A stretch of DNA of 64,000 nucleotides, from the NCBI GenBank assembly GCA_910578935.1, contig CAJTSM010000001.1, forward strand, positions 62,031 to 126,030, written 5' to 3'. A program made the translations under genes and the position numbers. Positions 8,555-19,737 of the stretch are shown piece after piece (the first letter of the stretch is position 1; the number at the start of each line of letters is the position of its first letter). The notes below the pieces were generated by a model. That model was not told where the DNA came from. It ran no database searches and saw only the letters and a list, made by a program, of their open reading frames with translations. The stretch is from an uncultured Oscillibacter sp. (GTDB lineage: Bacteria; Bacillota; Clostridia; Oscillospirales; Oscillospiraceae).

Positions 8555-10650
8555 ATGGCAAAACATAATCACGCCGAACGTTTCCATGCCGGAACCCTGA
8601 CGGACGGCTGGCGCTGGTTCGGCTCCCACCCTGATCAAAAAAAGGGCGTGGAGGGTTGGACCTTCCGGGTCTGGGCCCCTCATGCCCAGAGCATTTCCGT
8701 CGTGGGAGACTTCAATAATTGGACCAACGGCGTTCATCCCCTTGCTCGGGACGGTGAAGTCTGGGAGGGCTTTATCCCCGGCCTGCCGGAGTACACGTCC
8801 TATAAATATGCGATTACCGGTCCCGATGGGGAGGTGCGGCTGAAAACGGACCCTTACGCTTTTCACTGCGAAACCCGTCCCGCCACCGCCGGCAAACTTT
8901 ACGACATGACGGATTTCAAGTGGACCGACGCCGCCTTCCTGGCAAGGCAGGAAAAGCACCAGGTCTACGATTCCCCCCTGAACATTTACGAGGTGCACCT
9001 GGGCTCCTGGAAAAAGCGGCCCAACGGCGACTTTTATGATTATAAGGACATGGCCAAAGAGCTGGCCGCCTACGTCAAGGAAATGGGCTACACCGCCATT
9101 GAGCTGCTGCCCGTGCTGGAGCACCCCTTCGACGGCTCCTGGGGCTATCAGTGCACCGGCTACTTCGCCCCCACCTCCCGGTACGGCACGCCTAAGGACT
9201 TCCTCTGGTTCGTGAACCACATGCACAAAAACGGCATCGCCGTCATTCTGGACTGGGTCCCCGCCCACTTCTGCAAGGATTCCCACGGGCTCTATGAGTT
9301 CGACGGCGGCTGCTGCTACGAGTACAGCGACCCCAACAAGTGGGAGCACGCCTCCTGGGGCACCCGGGTCTTTGACTACGGCCGGCCCGAGGTGAAGAGC
9401 TTCCTCTTCTCCTCCGCCCGCTTCTGGCTGGAGGAGTGCCACATCGACGGCCTGCGGGTGGACGCCGTGGCCTCCATGCTCTACCTGGACTACAGCCGCC
9501 AGGGCGGGGCCTGGACCCCCAACAAGTACGGCGGACACGAGAACCTGGAGGCCATCGACTTCCTCCGGGAACTGAACGCCATGGCCTTTTCCGTGAAGCC
9601 CGGCGTCATGATGATCGCCGAGGAGTCCACCGCTTGGCCCATGGTCAGCCGCCCTGCCGACATCGGCGGCCTGGGCTTTAACCTCAAGTGGAACATGGGC
9701 TGGATGAACGACATGTGCCACTATCTGAAGCTGGACCCCTGGTTCCGCCAGGACCACCACAAAGACATCACCTTCTCCATGATGTACGCCTTCTCCGAGA
9801 ACTTCGTGCTGCCCATCTCCCACGACGAGGTAGTCCACATGAAGGGTTCTGTGGTGGGAAAAATGCCCGGCGACTACACGAACCAGCTTCGCTGCACCCG
9901 GGGCTTCTACGCCTACCTTCTGGCCCATCCGGGGAAAAAGCTTCTTTTCATGGGCGCGGAACTGGGCCAGTGGCACGAGTGGAACGACAAGGAGTCCCTG
10001 GACTGGTATTTGCTGGAGAATGAAGAAAACCGGAAAGTCCACCGTTTCTTCAAGGAGGCCAACGCTTTCTACAAGAAAGAACCCGCCCTGTGGGAGGTGG
10101 ACTTCAGCTGGGAGGGCTTCGAGTGGCTGGTGGTGGACGACAACCACAACAACGTGGTGGTCTTCCTCCGAAAGGACAAAAAGGGCCGGGACCTCCTCTG
10201 TGCCATCAACTTCTCCCCCAATACTTACGAGGGTTACCGTATGGGCGTCCCCGCCCACAAGCAGTACGCCCCCGTATTCAACACCGACGCCGTGGAATAC
10301 GGCGGCGACGGCTTCGGGGACAAGGAACCCGTCCCTGTAGAGGCCACCCCGTCCCATGGCAAGGAGCACTCCGCCGCTATCCGCATTCCCGCCTTCGGCG
10401 CAGTATTCCTCCGGGGCGAGGGAACCTTCCCCAAGCCCAGGTCCGCAAAGGAGTCCAAACCCCCCAAAGCCGTAAAGGCGGTGGAGAAGACCGCCAAGGC
10501 CGCGGGAAAAACGGTCAAAGCCTCCGCCAAAACTCTGGTCAAGGCCGTTAAGGCTTCCACCAAGGCGGAAAAAGCCCCCAAAGAGGGCAAAGATGAAAAA
10601 CCCGTGAAAAAGCCCAGAGCAAAAAAACAGGCAAAGGAGCTGAAAGAGAC

Positions 10651-10654
<4 letters not shown>
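8555..10654 (+). CDS. glgB: 1,4-alpha-glucan branching enzyme with lysine-rich tail
   Basis: 699 residues. An N-terminal CBM48-like domain (about 20-115, WTFRVWAPHA) precedes a GH13 barrel. The catalytic triad is visible as Asp303 (GLRVDAVAS), Glu356 (MIAEEST) and Asp424 (ISHDEVVH). The enzyme cuts alpha-1,4 chains and re-attaches them by alpha-1,6 bonds in glycogen. The ATG at 8555 is chosen because CGGAGG sits 6 bases upstream. After the final beta domain comes an unusual Lys/Ala/Pro-rich tail of about 75 residues (625-699), similar in composition to the tail of the GlgA encoded downstream; typical GlgB lacks it. It overlaps glgC by ATGA. Confidence 0.95.
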
Positions 10655-11852
<1,198 letters not shown>

Positions 11853-11856
<4 letters not shown>

Positions 11857-12965
11857 ACGGACTGCACGGAATTATTTTCACCTATGAACGCCGCGGCAAC
11901 CTCCAGGAGCTGGGCTCGATCCGCTCCTCCGCCTCCATTCCCTTCGGCGGAAGGTTCCGGGCGGTGGACTTTGCCCTTAGCAGCCTGGTCAACGCCGGAG
12001 CCACTGACGTGGGCATCATCCTCCACGGACATTACCAGAGTCTGCTGGATCACCTTGGAACCGGCAAGGACTGGGACCTGAGCCGCAAGCGGGGCGGTCT
12101 GCGGCTGCTGCCTCCCTTTAACTACAAGGGCGACTGGGGCGCTATGCCCTACCGGGGTCATATCGAGGCCCTGACCGCCGTGCGGACCTATCTGGAGGAA
12201 ATCCGACAGGATTACGTGGTCATGATGGACGGTGACCTGGTGGCCAACCTGCCCTTGAGCGACGTCTATGAAAACCACATGAAGTCCGGCGCGGACATTA
12301 CGGTGGTCTGCGCCAACGACAGCTTCATGACGGAAGACGGAACCTATTTCCAGGTGGGCGAGGGCGGCCGGATCACCGAGGTCTTCATCAGCCCCCATAC
12401 CCCCCGGGGCCTCCGGGGACTGGGCGCCTATATTGTCTCCAAAAAGCTCCTGCTGGAACTGGTGGATGACTGCGCCGCCAAGGACCAGCTCAGCTGGCGG
12501 GGCGACGTTCTCCAGGCCAGGAAGGACAAGCTGAACATTCAGAGCTACATTTGGAAGGGCTATGCCGCTCAGATTCGCTCTGTCCAAGAGTATTACGACC
12601 GCAGCATGCAGCTGCTGGACCCCGTGATCCGGGCGGACCTGTTCTGCGCCCTGCGCCCTGTCCGGGCTAAAAACGCGGACCTCAGTTCCACCTATATCGG
12701 TCCTGGCGGCAAATGCGTCAACTCCCTGTTCGGCGACGGCTGCTCCATTGAGGGTGTGGTAGAAAACTCCATTCTTTTCCCCGGCGTCACCGTAGAGGCC
12801 GGCGCAGTGGTGCGCAACTGCGTGATCTTCAAGGATTCCATCGTTCGCAAGGACGCACAGCTGAGCTACATCATCGCCGACAAGGATGTAGAAGTCCTTT
12901 CGGGCCGGACGCTGATGGGCCATGCTACCTATCCCATTGTCCTGGCTAAAGGGAGCAAAGTATAA
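11853..12965 (+). CDS. glgD: GlgD, ADP-glucose pyrophosphorylase regulatory/second subunit
   Basis: 370 residues, same two-domain plan as GlgC (nucleotidyltransferase fold then beta-helix). The N-terminus (MNGLHGIIFTYERRGNLQEL) lacks the GGxGxRL nucleotide loop that is intact in GlgC. This fits the known Firmicutes arrangement in which GlgD is a weakly active or non-catalytic subunit that boosts GlgC in a hetero-oligomer. It overlaps the glgC stop by ATGA. A stem-loop follows the stop. Confidence 0.92.
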
Positions 12966-12970
12966 AATTT

Positions 12971-13004
12971 CATAAAAGGGGGGCGCCTGCGTCCCCCTTT
13001 TATG
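12971..13004 (+). terminator. stem-loop after glgD
   Basis: ATAAAAGGGGG and CCCCCTTTTAT form a symmetrical hairpin around an 8-10 base loop. The T-run lies inside the stem, so it may be a weak terminator or an mRNA 3'-end stabiliser separating glgBCD from glgAP. Confidence 0.6.
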
Positions 13005-13018
13005 ATGGAAAGGCCGGA

Positions 13019-13047
13019 TTGACCCGGGCCTCTCCATTTGGTATAAT
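13019..13047 (+). promoter_or_regulatory. sigma-A-type promoter of glgA-glgP
   Basis: TTGACC (13019-13024), 17-base spacer, TATAAT (13042-13047), 78 bases before the glgA ATG. Confidence 0.75.
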
Positions 13048-13124
13048 GTAAGGAATGTCTTTGATCCCCGGGGCTTAAGGCCTTTGTCCATGTGCCGGGG
13101 GTGATATGAAAAGGAGTTAAGTGT

Positions 13125-14975
13125 ATGAAAATTTTGTATGTGACCAGCGAGGCGGTCCCCTTTTGTAAAACCGGCGGCCTTGCCGACGTAGCCGGCTCTC
13201 TGCCCCCAGCCCTGGCGGAACAGGGCGCCGAAGTGGCTGTGGTCCTGCCCCTTTATGCGCGGGTACGGGACCGCTTCGGAAGCCAGCTGAAATTTGAGTG
13301 CTACGACTATGTGGACCTTGCGTGGCGGCACAGCTACTGCGGATTGTTCTCCTTGGAGAAAGACGGCGTGACCTGGTACTTCTTGGACAACGAGCAATAC
13401 TTCAACCGGGGCACGCTCTATGGCCAGGCCGACGACGGCGAGCGGTTCGCCTTTTTCTCCCGGGCCGTAGTGCGGATGCTGGATCATTTCAAATTCTGGC
13501 CCGAGGTAGTCCACTGCAACGACTGGCAGTCCGCCTTGGTCCCTATCTATCTGAAAGATGACGGCGTTCGGGAAGATCGCTACCGCTCCATTAAAACGGT
13601 AGTCACCATCCACAATATTGAGTACCAGGGCCGGTACAATCCCTATGTCCTGGGCGAACTCTTCGGCCTGGACGCCGGCTGGGTCAAAGACGGCACTATG
13701 CTGATGGACGGCGACGTCAACCTTCTCAAGGGCGCCATTCTCTGCGCCGACGCGGTCAACGCCGTCTCCCCCACCTATGCCAACGAGCTGAAAATGCCCT
13801 ATTTCGCCCACCGGATGGAGGGCATCATGCGCCGGTGCTCCGACAAACTCTCCGGCGTGCTGAACGGCATCGACATGAAGCTCTACGACCCCAGGACCGA
13901 CGGGCGTATCCTGAAAAACTTCTCTGCTGAGGACATGACCGGCAAGGACGCCTGCAAAGCCGAACTTCAGCGGATGGTAGGCCTCCGGGAAGAGCCCCAC
14001 ACCCCCATTGTGGCCATGGTCAGCCGCCTGGTTTCCCATAAGGGCCTGGACCTGATCTGCGAAGTGCTCCACGACATGATGGAACTTCCGATGCAGCTGG
14101 TGGTTCTTGGTACCGGAGACAGGCGGTATGAGGAGTTTTTCCACTGGGCCGCTCAGCAGTATCCCGGCCGGATGACTGTCCGCCTGGATTATAACGAGGA
14201 CCTGTCTATGGCAATTTACGCCGGAGCGGATCTGTTCCTGATGCCCTCTAAGAGCGAACCCTGCGGTCTGAGCCAGATGATTGCCATGCGCTACGGCACG
14301 TTGCCCATAGTCCGGGAAACCGGCGGCCTGAAAGACACCGTCCAGCCCCATGACGATTATAATGGCGTCGGCAACGGCTTCAGCTTTACCAATTACTCCA
14401 GCGGCGATATGCTCCATGTAATCCGGGAAGCCGTGTATCTCTACAAGGATTTCCCCGACCTCTTCGGCAACCTGCGTCAGCGGGCTATGGCCTGCGATTT
14501 CAGCTGGGCCCGCAGCGCCAGAGAGTATCTGCGTATTTACGCTACCATTACCGGCCAGACCTGGCCCCTTCCCTCCGACACGCACCGGGCCGCGGAAGCC
14601 CCTGTTCCCGCGGAGGAATCCGCTCCCGCCGCAGAGGCCGCGCCTGTTGAGGAGCCCGTCCCTGCTGAGGAACCCGCGCCCGCCGCAGAGGCCGCGCCCG
14701 CTGAGGAGCCCGTCCCTGCTGAGGAACCCGCACCCGCCGCAGAGGCCGCGCCCGCTGAGGAGTCCGTCCCTGCTGAGGAACCCGCTCCCGCCGCAGAGGC
14801 CGCGCCTGCGGAAGAACCCGCCTCAGCTGAAGAGAAACCGGTTAAGAAGACTCGGAAAGCCGGGAGCAAAACCACCGGAAAAACTGAGAAAGCTGAGAAA
14901 AAAGCTGCCAAGAAAGCTGAGAAGGCTACAACCGTTAAGAAAGGAACCGCCGGAAAGAAGAAGTCCGCGGAGTGA
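13125..14975 (+). CDS. glgA: glycogen synthase (ADP-glucose) with acidic repeat and lysine-rich tail
   Basis: 616 residues against about 480 for a normal GlgA. Residues 1-488 are a complete GT5 synthase: Lys15-Thr-Gly-Gly-Leu near the N-terminus binds ADP-glucose, HNIEYQG and the C-terminal PSKSEPCGLSQ motif are present. It extends alpha-1,4-glucan from ADP-glucose. Residues 489 to about 570 are Ala/Pro/Glu repeats with an 18-residue period (PAAEAAPAEEPVPAEE), and about 570-616 are Lys/Ala/Gly-rich. AAGGAG lies 8 bases before the ATG. Its stop overlaps the GTG of a possible long glgP start. The tail is not needed for the known fold; its role is unknown. Confidence 0.95.
   Translation: MKILYVTSEAVPFCKTGGLADVAGSLPPALAEQGAEVAVVLPLYARVRDRFGSQLKFECYDYVDLAWRHSYCGLFSLEKDGVTWYFLDNEQYFNRGTLYGQADDGERFAFFSRAVVRMLDHFKFWPEVVHCNDWQSALVPIYLKDDGVREDRYRSIKTVVTIHNIEYQGRYNPYVLGELFGLDAGWVKDGTMLMDGDVNLLKGAILCADAVNAVSPTYANELKMPYFAHRMEGIMRRCSDKLSGVLNGIDMKLYDPRTDGRILKNFSAEDMTGKDACKAELQRMVGLREEPHTPIVAMVSRLVSHKGLDLICEVLHDMMELPMQLVVLGTGDRRYEEFFHWAAQQYPGRMTVRLDYNEDLSMAIYAGADLFLMPSKSEPCGLSQMIAMRYGTLPIVRETGGLKDTVQPHDDYNGVGNGFSFTNYSSGDMLHVIREAVYLYKDFPDLFGNLRQRAMACDFSWARSAREYLRIYATITGQTWPLPSDTHRAAEAPVPAEESAPAAEAAPVEEPVPAEEPAPAAEAAPAEEPVPAEEPAPAAEAAPAEESVPAEEPAPAAEAAPAEEPASAEEKPVKKTRKAGSKTTGKTEKAEKKAAKKAEKATTVKKGTAGKKKSAE
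14587..14830 (+). repeat. 54-bp tandem repeats within glgA
   Basis: About four near-identical 54-base units encode the 18-residue Ala/Pro/Glu period of the GlgA tail. Unit-to-unit differences are mostly single-base changes, suggesting recent expansion by slippage or recombination. Confidence 0.85.
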
Positions 14976-14983
14976 GAACGCTT

Positions 14984-17410
14984 ATGACGCCGATTACAAC
15001 AACAGCACTGGAAGAAGCCCTGTCCGCCAAACTGATGACCAACTTCGGCAAAGCTGCCGATGAAGCCACCGAAGGCGAGATGATGCGGGCCAGCGCCCTG
15101 GTCCTCCGGGACATGATGGCCCTCCGGGAGGTGGAAACCCGGAAGAAAACCCGTCAGAACAAGAAAAAGCAGGTCCATTACCTGTCCATGGAGTTTCTCA
15201 TGGGCCGGAGCCTAATGAAGAACGCCTACAACCTGGGGCTGCTGCCCCAGCTGAAGGAAGCTCTAGAGCACTTGGGCTTCAAAGCCGGGGATATATTCGA
15301 GATGGAGCCCGACGCCGCCCTGGGCAACGGGGGACTGGGGCGTCTCGCCGCCTGCTATCTGGATTCCATGACCACTTTGGAGATTCCCGCCACCGGTTAC
15401 TCCATCTGTTACGAACTTGGCCTCTTCAAGCAGAAGGTTGTAGAGGGCCAGCAGGTGGAGCTCCCCGATCACTGGAAGGACCTGGGCGCGGCTTGGCTGC
15501 TGCCTAAGCCCGCCGAAGCGCAAATGGTTTCCTTTGGCGGCACCCTGCGGGAGTTCTGGGCCGACGGGCACCTTCACACCGTCAATGAAAACGCCACCAC
15601 GATCCAGGCAATTCCCTACGATATGGAAATTGCCGGATACGGCACCGAACATGTCAACGTCCTCCGCCTGTGGGACCCCCGCCCCACTAAGGCCATTGAC
15701 ATGAGTCTTTTCGGCCAAGGCGAATATCTGAAAGCCTCTGAAGAGGAGACTATGGCCGAAACCATCGCTAAGGTCCTTTATCCGGACGACAATCACATTG
15801 AAGGAAAATCCCTCCGCCTCAAACAGCAGTATTTCTTCGTCTCCGCCACCATCCAATCCATTACCGCCAAGCATTTGGATACTTATGGGACGTTAAAAAA
15901 CTTCCATGAGAAAAACGTTATTCAGATCAACGACACCCACCCCACCCTGGTGATCCCGGAGCTGATGCGGGTCCTTATTGACGACACAGGAATGAACTGG
16001 GACGACGCCTGGTATATCACCACCCATGCCGTGGCCTACACGAATCACACCGTCCTGGCTGAGGCGTTGGAGCGCTGGCCTCAGACCCTGATGGAGCGCC
16101 GCCTGCCCCGCATTTGGCAAATCATCCAGGAGATTTCCAACCGCTGGCAGCGAAAGGTAGAGGACTTCTATCACGATCCCGCTAAGACGAAGAAAATGGC
16201 CATCGTCTGGGACGGCGAGGTCCGCATGGCAAACCTGTGCATTGCCGGCGGCATGGCCGTCAACGGCGTATCTGCCCTCCACTCCGACATTCTGCGCAAC
16301 GACGTCTTCAAGGACGCCTGCGCTATGGAACCCAAAAAATTCCAAAATGTCACCAATGGCATTGACCACCGCCGCTGGCTCAGCGAAATCAATCCCGGTC
16401 TGGATAGCCTTATCAAGGAACTGACCGGCGGGGATGCTTATCTGTCCGATGCCTCTGTCCTTCAAAAGCTGGACGCCTATGCAGATGACAAAACCGTGCT
16501 GGACCGTTTGGCCGAAATCAAGCGAAAGAACAAAGAGCTTTTAGCCGTCCACGCCAAGCGGAGCCGGAAAGTCATTTTGAATCCCGACGCCATTTTCGAT
16601 GTGCAGGCGAAGCGGCTTCACGAGTACAAGCGGCAGCTTTTGAACGTACTGCACATCATCGCCCTGTACCAGAAACTTAGGGACGACCCCAACGCCATCA
16701 CCCAGCCCCACACCTTCCTCTTTGGCGCGAAGGCGGCTCCGGGCTACGTGGTTGCCAAGCGGATTATCCGCCTCATCAACTCCCTTGCGGACCAGATCGA
16801 GCATGATCCCGCCTGTAAGGATAAACTGCAAGTGGTCTTCCTGGAGAACTATCGGGTTTCCCTGGCGGAAGTGCTGATGCCCGCCAGCGAGGTAAGCCAG
16901 CAGATCTCCACCGCCGGCAAAGAAGCCAGCGGCACCGGAAATATGAAGTTCATGATGAACGGCGCCTTGACGGTGGGTACTCTGGACGGCGCAAATGTAG
17001 AAATGCACGAGGTTCTGGGAGATGAGAACATGTTCCTCTTCGGCCTCCACGCCGACGAAGTGGAAGCCATGAAGCGGGAAGTCTATGTACCCCAGCGCTG
17101 GTATAATAAAGATGAGCGCCTCCGCAAAGCTATGGATGCTCTGCGCACCGGCTTCCGGGACGGCGTCTGCTATGACGATCTCTATCAGCGCCTCCTGCTG
17201 GGTATGGGCGGCAGCCCCGCCGACGAGTATTTCCTCCTTGCGGATTTCGCCGCTTACTGCGAAGCGGAAAAACGCATGGTTGAAACCTACGCCGACCCCG
17301 TCAAGTGGAACCGTATGAGCCTTCACAATATCGCCCGCAGCGGTATCTTCGCCGCTGACCGGGCCATTGCTCAGTATGCGGACAACATCTGGCACGTGCC
17401 TCACAAATAA
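14984..17410 (+). CDS. glgP: glycogen/maltodextrin phosphorylase
   Basis: 808 residues from this ATG, normal GT35 length. It releases glucose-1-phosphate from alpha-1,4-glucan ends. The PLP lysine is Lys655 in EASGTGNMKFMMNGA, and HYLSMEFLMGRS and the NDTHP motif are intact. Two starts are possible: GTG at 14972, overlapping the glgA stop as GTGA, or ATG at 14984 with GGAGTGAG upstream; the ATG is preferred. Synthase and phosphorylase in one transcript means synthesis and breakdown are co-expressed and must be balanced allosterically or by substrate (inference). Confidence 0.94.
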   Translation: MTPITTTALEEALSAKLMTNFGKAADEATEGEMMRASALVLRDMMALREVETRKKTRQNKKKQVHYLSMEFLMGRSLMKNAYNLGLLPQLKEALEHLGFKAGDIFEMEPDAALGNGGLGRLAACYLDSMTTLEIPATGYSICYELGLFKQKVVEGQQVELPDHWKDLGAAWLLPKPAEAQMVSFGGTLREFWADGHLHTVNENATTIQAIPYDMEIAGYGTEHVNVLRLWDPRPTKAIDMSLFGQGEYLKASEEETMAETIAKVLYPDDNHIEGKSLRLKQQYFFVSATIQSITAKHLDTYGTLKNFHEKNVIQINDTHPTLVIPELMRVLIDDTGMNWDDAWYITTHAVAYTNHTVLAEALERWPQTLMERRLPRIWQIIQEISNRWQRKVEDFYHDPAKTKKMAIVWDGEVRMANLCIAGGMAVNGVSALHSDILRNDVFKDACAMEPKKFQNVTNGIDHRRWLSEINPGLDSLIKELTGGDAYLSDASVLQKLDAYADDKTVLDRLAEIKRKNKELLAVHAKRSRKVILNPDAIFDVQAKRLHEYKRQLLNVLHIIALYQKLRDDPNAITQPHTFLFGAKAAPGYVVAKRIIRLINSLADQIEHDPACKDKLQVVFLENYRVSLAEVLMPASEVSQQISTAGKEASGTGNMKFMMNGALTVGTLDGANVEMHEVLGDENMFLFGLHADEVEAMKREVYVPQRWYNKDERLRKAMDALRTGFRDGVCYDDLYQRLLLGMGGSPADEYFLLADFAAYCEAEKRMVETYADPVKWNRMSLHNIARSGIFAADRAIAQYADNIWHVPHK

Positions 17411-17424
17411 TGGACCGGCGCGAA

Positions 17425-17465
17425 GAAGGGACGTATCCAAATTGGATACGTCCCTTCCTTTTATA
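17425..17465. terminator. terminator between glgP and thrS
   Basis: AAGGGACGTATCCAA and TTGGATACGTCCCTT form a perfect 15-base stem with a 1-base centre gap, followed by a T-rich tract. It stands between convergent genes and may serve both. Confidence 0.8.
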
Positions 17466-17473
17466 CGATCGGT

Positions 17474-19234
17474 TTACATAATTGCTTTTGCATCAATCTC
17501 TTTTTTCATTTTTCCGGCAAAATCCTCCAGGCTCATAGCTCCCAGATCCTCACCGCCGCGGGTGCGGACAGAGACGGTTTTGTTCTCCACATCCCGGTCG
17601 CCCACCACCAGCATGTAGGGCACCTTCTCCAAGGTCGCCTCCCGAATTTTCTTGCCGATCTTCTCATTGCGGACGTCAGTTTCCACCCGGAAACCTTTCT
17701 CATCCAGGGCTTTGGCCAACTCGGCGGCATAGGCGTCCGCCCGGTCGGTGACGGTGAGAATCTTTACCTGGACAGGGCTCAGCCACAGGGGAAAAGCCCC
17801 GGCAAAGTGCTCCGTGATGACGCCAATGAAACGCTCGATGGAGCCCAGCACCACCCGGTGAATCATGATGGGCCGATGCTTTGCACCGTCTTCTCCGGTG
17901 TATTCCAGCTCGAAGCGCTCGGGCAACTGGCTGTCCAGCTGGATCGTGCCACACTGCCAGGTCCGGCCCAGAGAGTCGGACAGATGGAAATCCAGTTTGG
18001 GACCATAGAAAGCCCCGTCCCCCTCGTTGATGACAAAATCCTTACCCATATCGGTAATGGCGGCTTTTAGAATATCCTGATTTCGTTCCCACTCCTCCAC
18101 GGTGCCGATGTGGTCTTCCGGCATGGTGGAGAGCTCGATGGTATAGCTCAGGCCAAAAACAGAGTAAACTTCGTCAAAGAGACGCACGGTTTCCTGAATC
18201 ACGTCCTGCATCTGCTCCCGGGTCATGAAAACGTGAGCGTCATCCTGGCTGAAGCAGCGGACCCGGAACAATCCGTGGAGGGCACCGGACAGCTCATGGC
18301 GGTGGACCAGGCCGATCTCCCCCACCCGCAGGGGCAGCTCCTTATAAGAGTGGGGCTCGCTGGCGTACACCAGCATACCGCCCGGGCAGTTCATGGGCTT
18401 GACCGCAAAGTCCACATCGTCGATGACGGTGGTGTACATGTTGTTCTTATAATGGTCCCAGTGGCCGGAGCGCTCCCACAGCTGGCGGTTCAGCATGATG
18501 GGAGTGGAGATTTCCACATAGCCGTATTTCTTGTGGACCTGCCGCCAATAGTCCAGGAGGGTATTTTTCAGCGTCATGCCCTTTGGCAGGAAGAAGGGGA
18601 AGCCGGGCCCCTCGTCCCGAAGCATGAACAGGCCCAACTCCTTGCCCAGCTTCCGGTGGTCCCGCTTCTTGGCCTCCTCAATGCGCTGGAGATATGCGTC
18701 CAGTTCATCCTTTTTGGGGAAGGCAATGCCGTAGATCCGTTGGAGAGTCTCCCGATTGGAGTCTCCCCGCCAGTAGGCGGCGTTGCAGGCGGTGAGCTTG
18801 ATGGCATTGCCCTTTACCCGGCCGGTGGAATCCAGATGGGGGCCGGCGCAGAGGTCGGTGAACTCTCCCTGTTTGTAAAAGCTGATGGCGGCGTCTTCCG
18901 GCAAGTCGTTGATAAGCTCCACCTTGAAAGGCTCGCCCTTCTCCTCCATGAATTTGACCGCCTCCGCCCGGGGAAGCTCAAATCGCTCCAGCTTCAGTTT
19001 TTCCTTGCAGATCTTCCGCATCTCGCCCTCAATCTTTTCCATGATCTCGGGGGTGAAGGGAAAAGGCGAATCCATGTCATAGTAAAAACCCTCGTCGATG
19101 GAGGGGCCAATCGCCAGCTTCACCTCCGGGTACAGGCGTTTGACGGCCTGAGCCAGGATATGGGAGCAGGTGTGCCAATACGTCTTGCGGTAAGTTTCGT
19201 TCTCAAAGGTATACAGGCTGCTTTCTTCACTCAT
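17474..19234 (-). CDS. thrS: threonyl-tRNA synthetase, form without N-terminal TGS domain
   Basis: 586 residues. It charges tRNA-Thr. The protein starts directly in the editing/second-additional domain (HTCSHILAQAVKRLYP near residues 16-31). This is followed by the class II core (MNCPGGM, the catalytic cysteine region; LSGALHGLFRVR, motif 2) and the C-terminal anticodon-binding domain. Compared with the usual roughly 640-residue bacterial enzyme, the N-terminal TGS domain is missing. The ATG at 19234 has AAGGAGGAATTACC upstream; longer in-frame extension would run back into the T-box terminator and is rejected. Expression is controlled by the T-box leader upstream. Confidence 0.95.
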   Translation of the reverse strand: MSEESSLYTFENETYRKTYWHTCSHILAQAVKRLYPEVKLAIGPSIDEGFYYDMDSPFPFTPEIMEKIEGEMRKICKEKLKLERFELPRAEAVKFMEEKGEPFKVELINDLPEDAAISFYKQGEFTDLCAGPHLDSTGRVKGNAIKLTACNAAYWRGDSNRETLQRIYGIAFPKKDELDAYLQRIEEAKKRDHRKLGKELGLFMLRDEGPGFPFFLPKGMTLKNTLLDYWRQVHKKYGYVEISTPIMLNRQLWERSGHWDHYKNNMYTTVIDDVDFAVKPMNCPGGMLVYASEPHSYKELPLRVGEIGLVHRHELSGALHGLFRVRCFSQDDAHVFMTREQMQDVIQETVRLFDEVYSVFGLSYTIELSTMPEDHIGTVEEWERNQDILKAAITDMGKDFVINEGDGAFYGPKLDFHLSDSLGRTWQCGTIQLDSQLPERFELEYTGEDGAKHRPIMIHRVVLGSIERFIGVITEHFAGAFPLWLSPVQVKILTVTDRADAYAAELAKALDEKGFRVETDVRNEKIGKKIREATLEKVPYMLVVGDRDVENKTVSVRTRGGEDLGAMSLEDFAGKMKKEIDAKAIM

Positions 19235-19266
19235 GGTAATTCCTCCTTGTATTGAGGGGCGGGGAT

Positions 19267-19512
19267 AAAAAAGTCCCACCCCTGATGAAGAATCAGGGGT
19301 GGGATACGAAAAACGCATTCCACGGTTCCACCCTGCTTGCGGCCCAAAGACGGACCGCCGCTCGCGTCCCCTGTAACGGGAGGGCCCGGCCCGGTCATCC
19401 CGGGCGGCTCGGGAGTGGTGGAGGTTCCGCGTTCCGCGCGGGACGTTCTCAGCATTACGCGTCCCTCTCTGTGCGTTTCCGGCGGCTCCGTCTCCGTCAC
19501 GGCCAATTTAAC
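19267..19512 (-). promoter_or_regulatory. T-box leader of thrS
   Basis: On the minus strand the T-box sequence GGGTGGAACCGTGG is at 19333-19320. It is followed by a terminator hairpin, TCCCACCCCTGAT ... ATCAGGGGTGGGA (19304-19273), ending in six Ts (19272-19267), and then thrS. The T-box GGGTGG can pair with the 5' side of the terminator (CCACCC), giving the classical antiterminator. Uncharged tRNA-Thr would bind and allow read-through into thrS. The specifier codon is presumably a Thr codon (ACC occurs in the stem I region) but was not assigned with confidence. Confidence 0.95.
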
Positions 19513-19518
19513 AGGGTC

Positions 19519-19547
19519 ACTATATCACCAGAATGAACTCTTGTCAA
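19519..19547 (-). promoter_or_regulatory. sigma-A promoter of the thrS T-box transcript
   Basis: Minus strand TTGACA (19547-19542), 17-base spacer, TATAGT (19524-19519): a near-consensus promoter placed exactly at the start of the T-box leader. Confidence 0.85.
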
Positions 19548-19563
19548 GAGGGAGACGCTCCCC

Positions 19564-19711
19564 GGGAGTGTCCAATTGCGCATTTTATGACAGGGCCATC
19601 GTGTAGGGGCCGCCGCCCCCGGCGGCCCACCGGCACAAGGATTGGGCCACGCATCAGGCCGCCCAAGGGGGCGGCCCCTACAGGATCAAATCTCCCCATT
19701 GGACGCTCCCA
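19564..19711. repeat. nested inverted-repeat element (MITE/REP-like), about 148 bp
   Basis: Outer arms GGGAGTGTCCAAT (19564-19576) and ATTGGACGCTCCC (19699-19711) match at 12 of 13. Inside, TGTAGGGGCCGCC (from 19602) and GGCGGCCCCTACA (to 19682) form a longer GC-rich palindrome. There is no open frame of note. It sits between the spmB stop and the thrS promoter. The GC-rich core resembles multi-copy intergenic elements of gut Clostridia, as remembered; copy number is untested. Confidence 0.65.
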
Positions 19712-19737
19712 CGCTCCCTTCTCTATTCCCTTCCTAC

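Noticed and set aside
14587..14830. Regular repeats that might suggest a CRISPR array
   Set aside because: The units are contiguous 54-base coding repeats without unique spacers and lie in frame within glgA.
19252..19536. Small open frame upstream of thrS
   Set aside because: It lies wholly inside the T-box leader and its terminator on the opposite strand.
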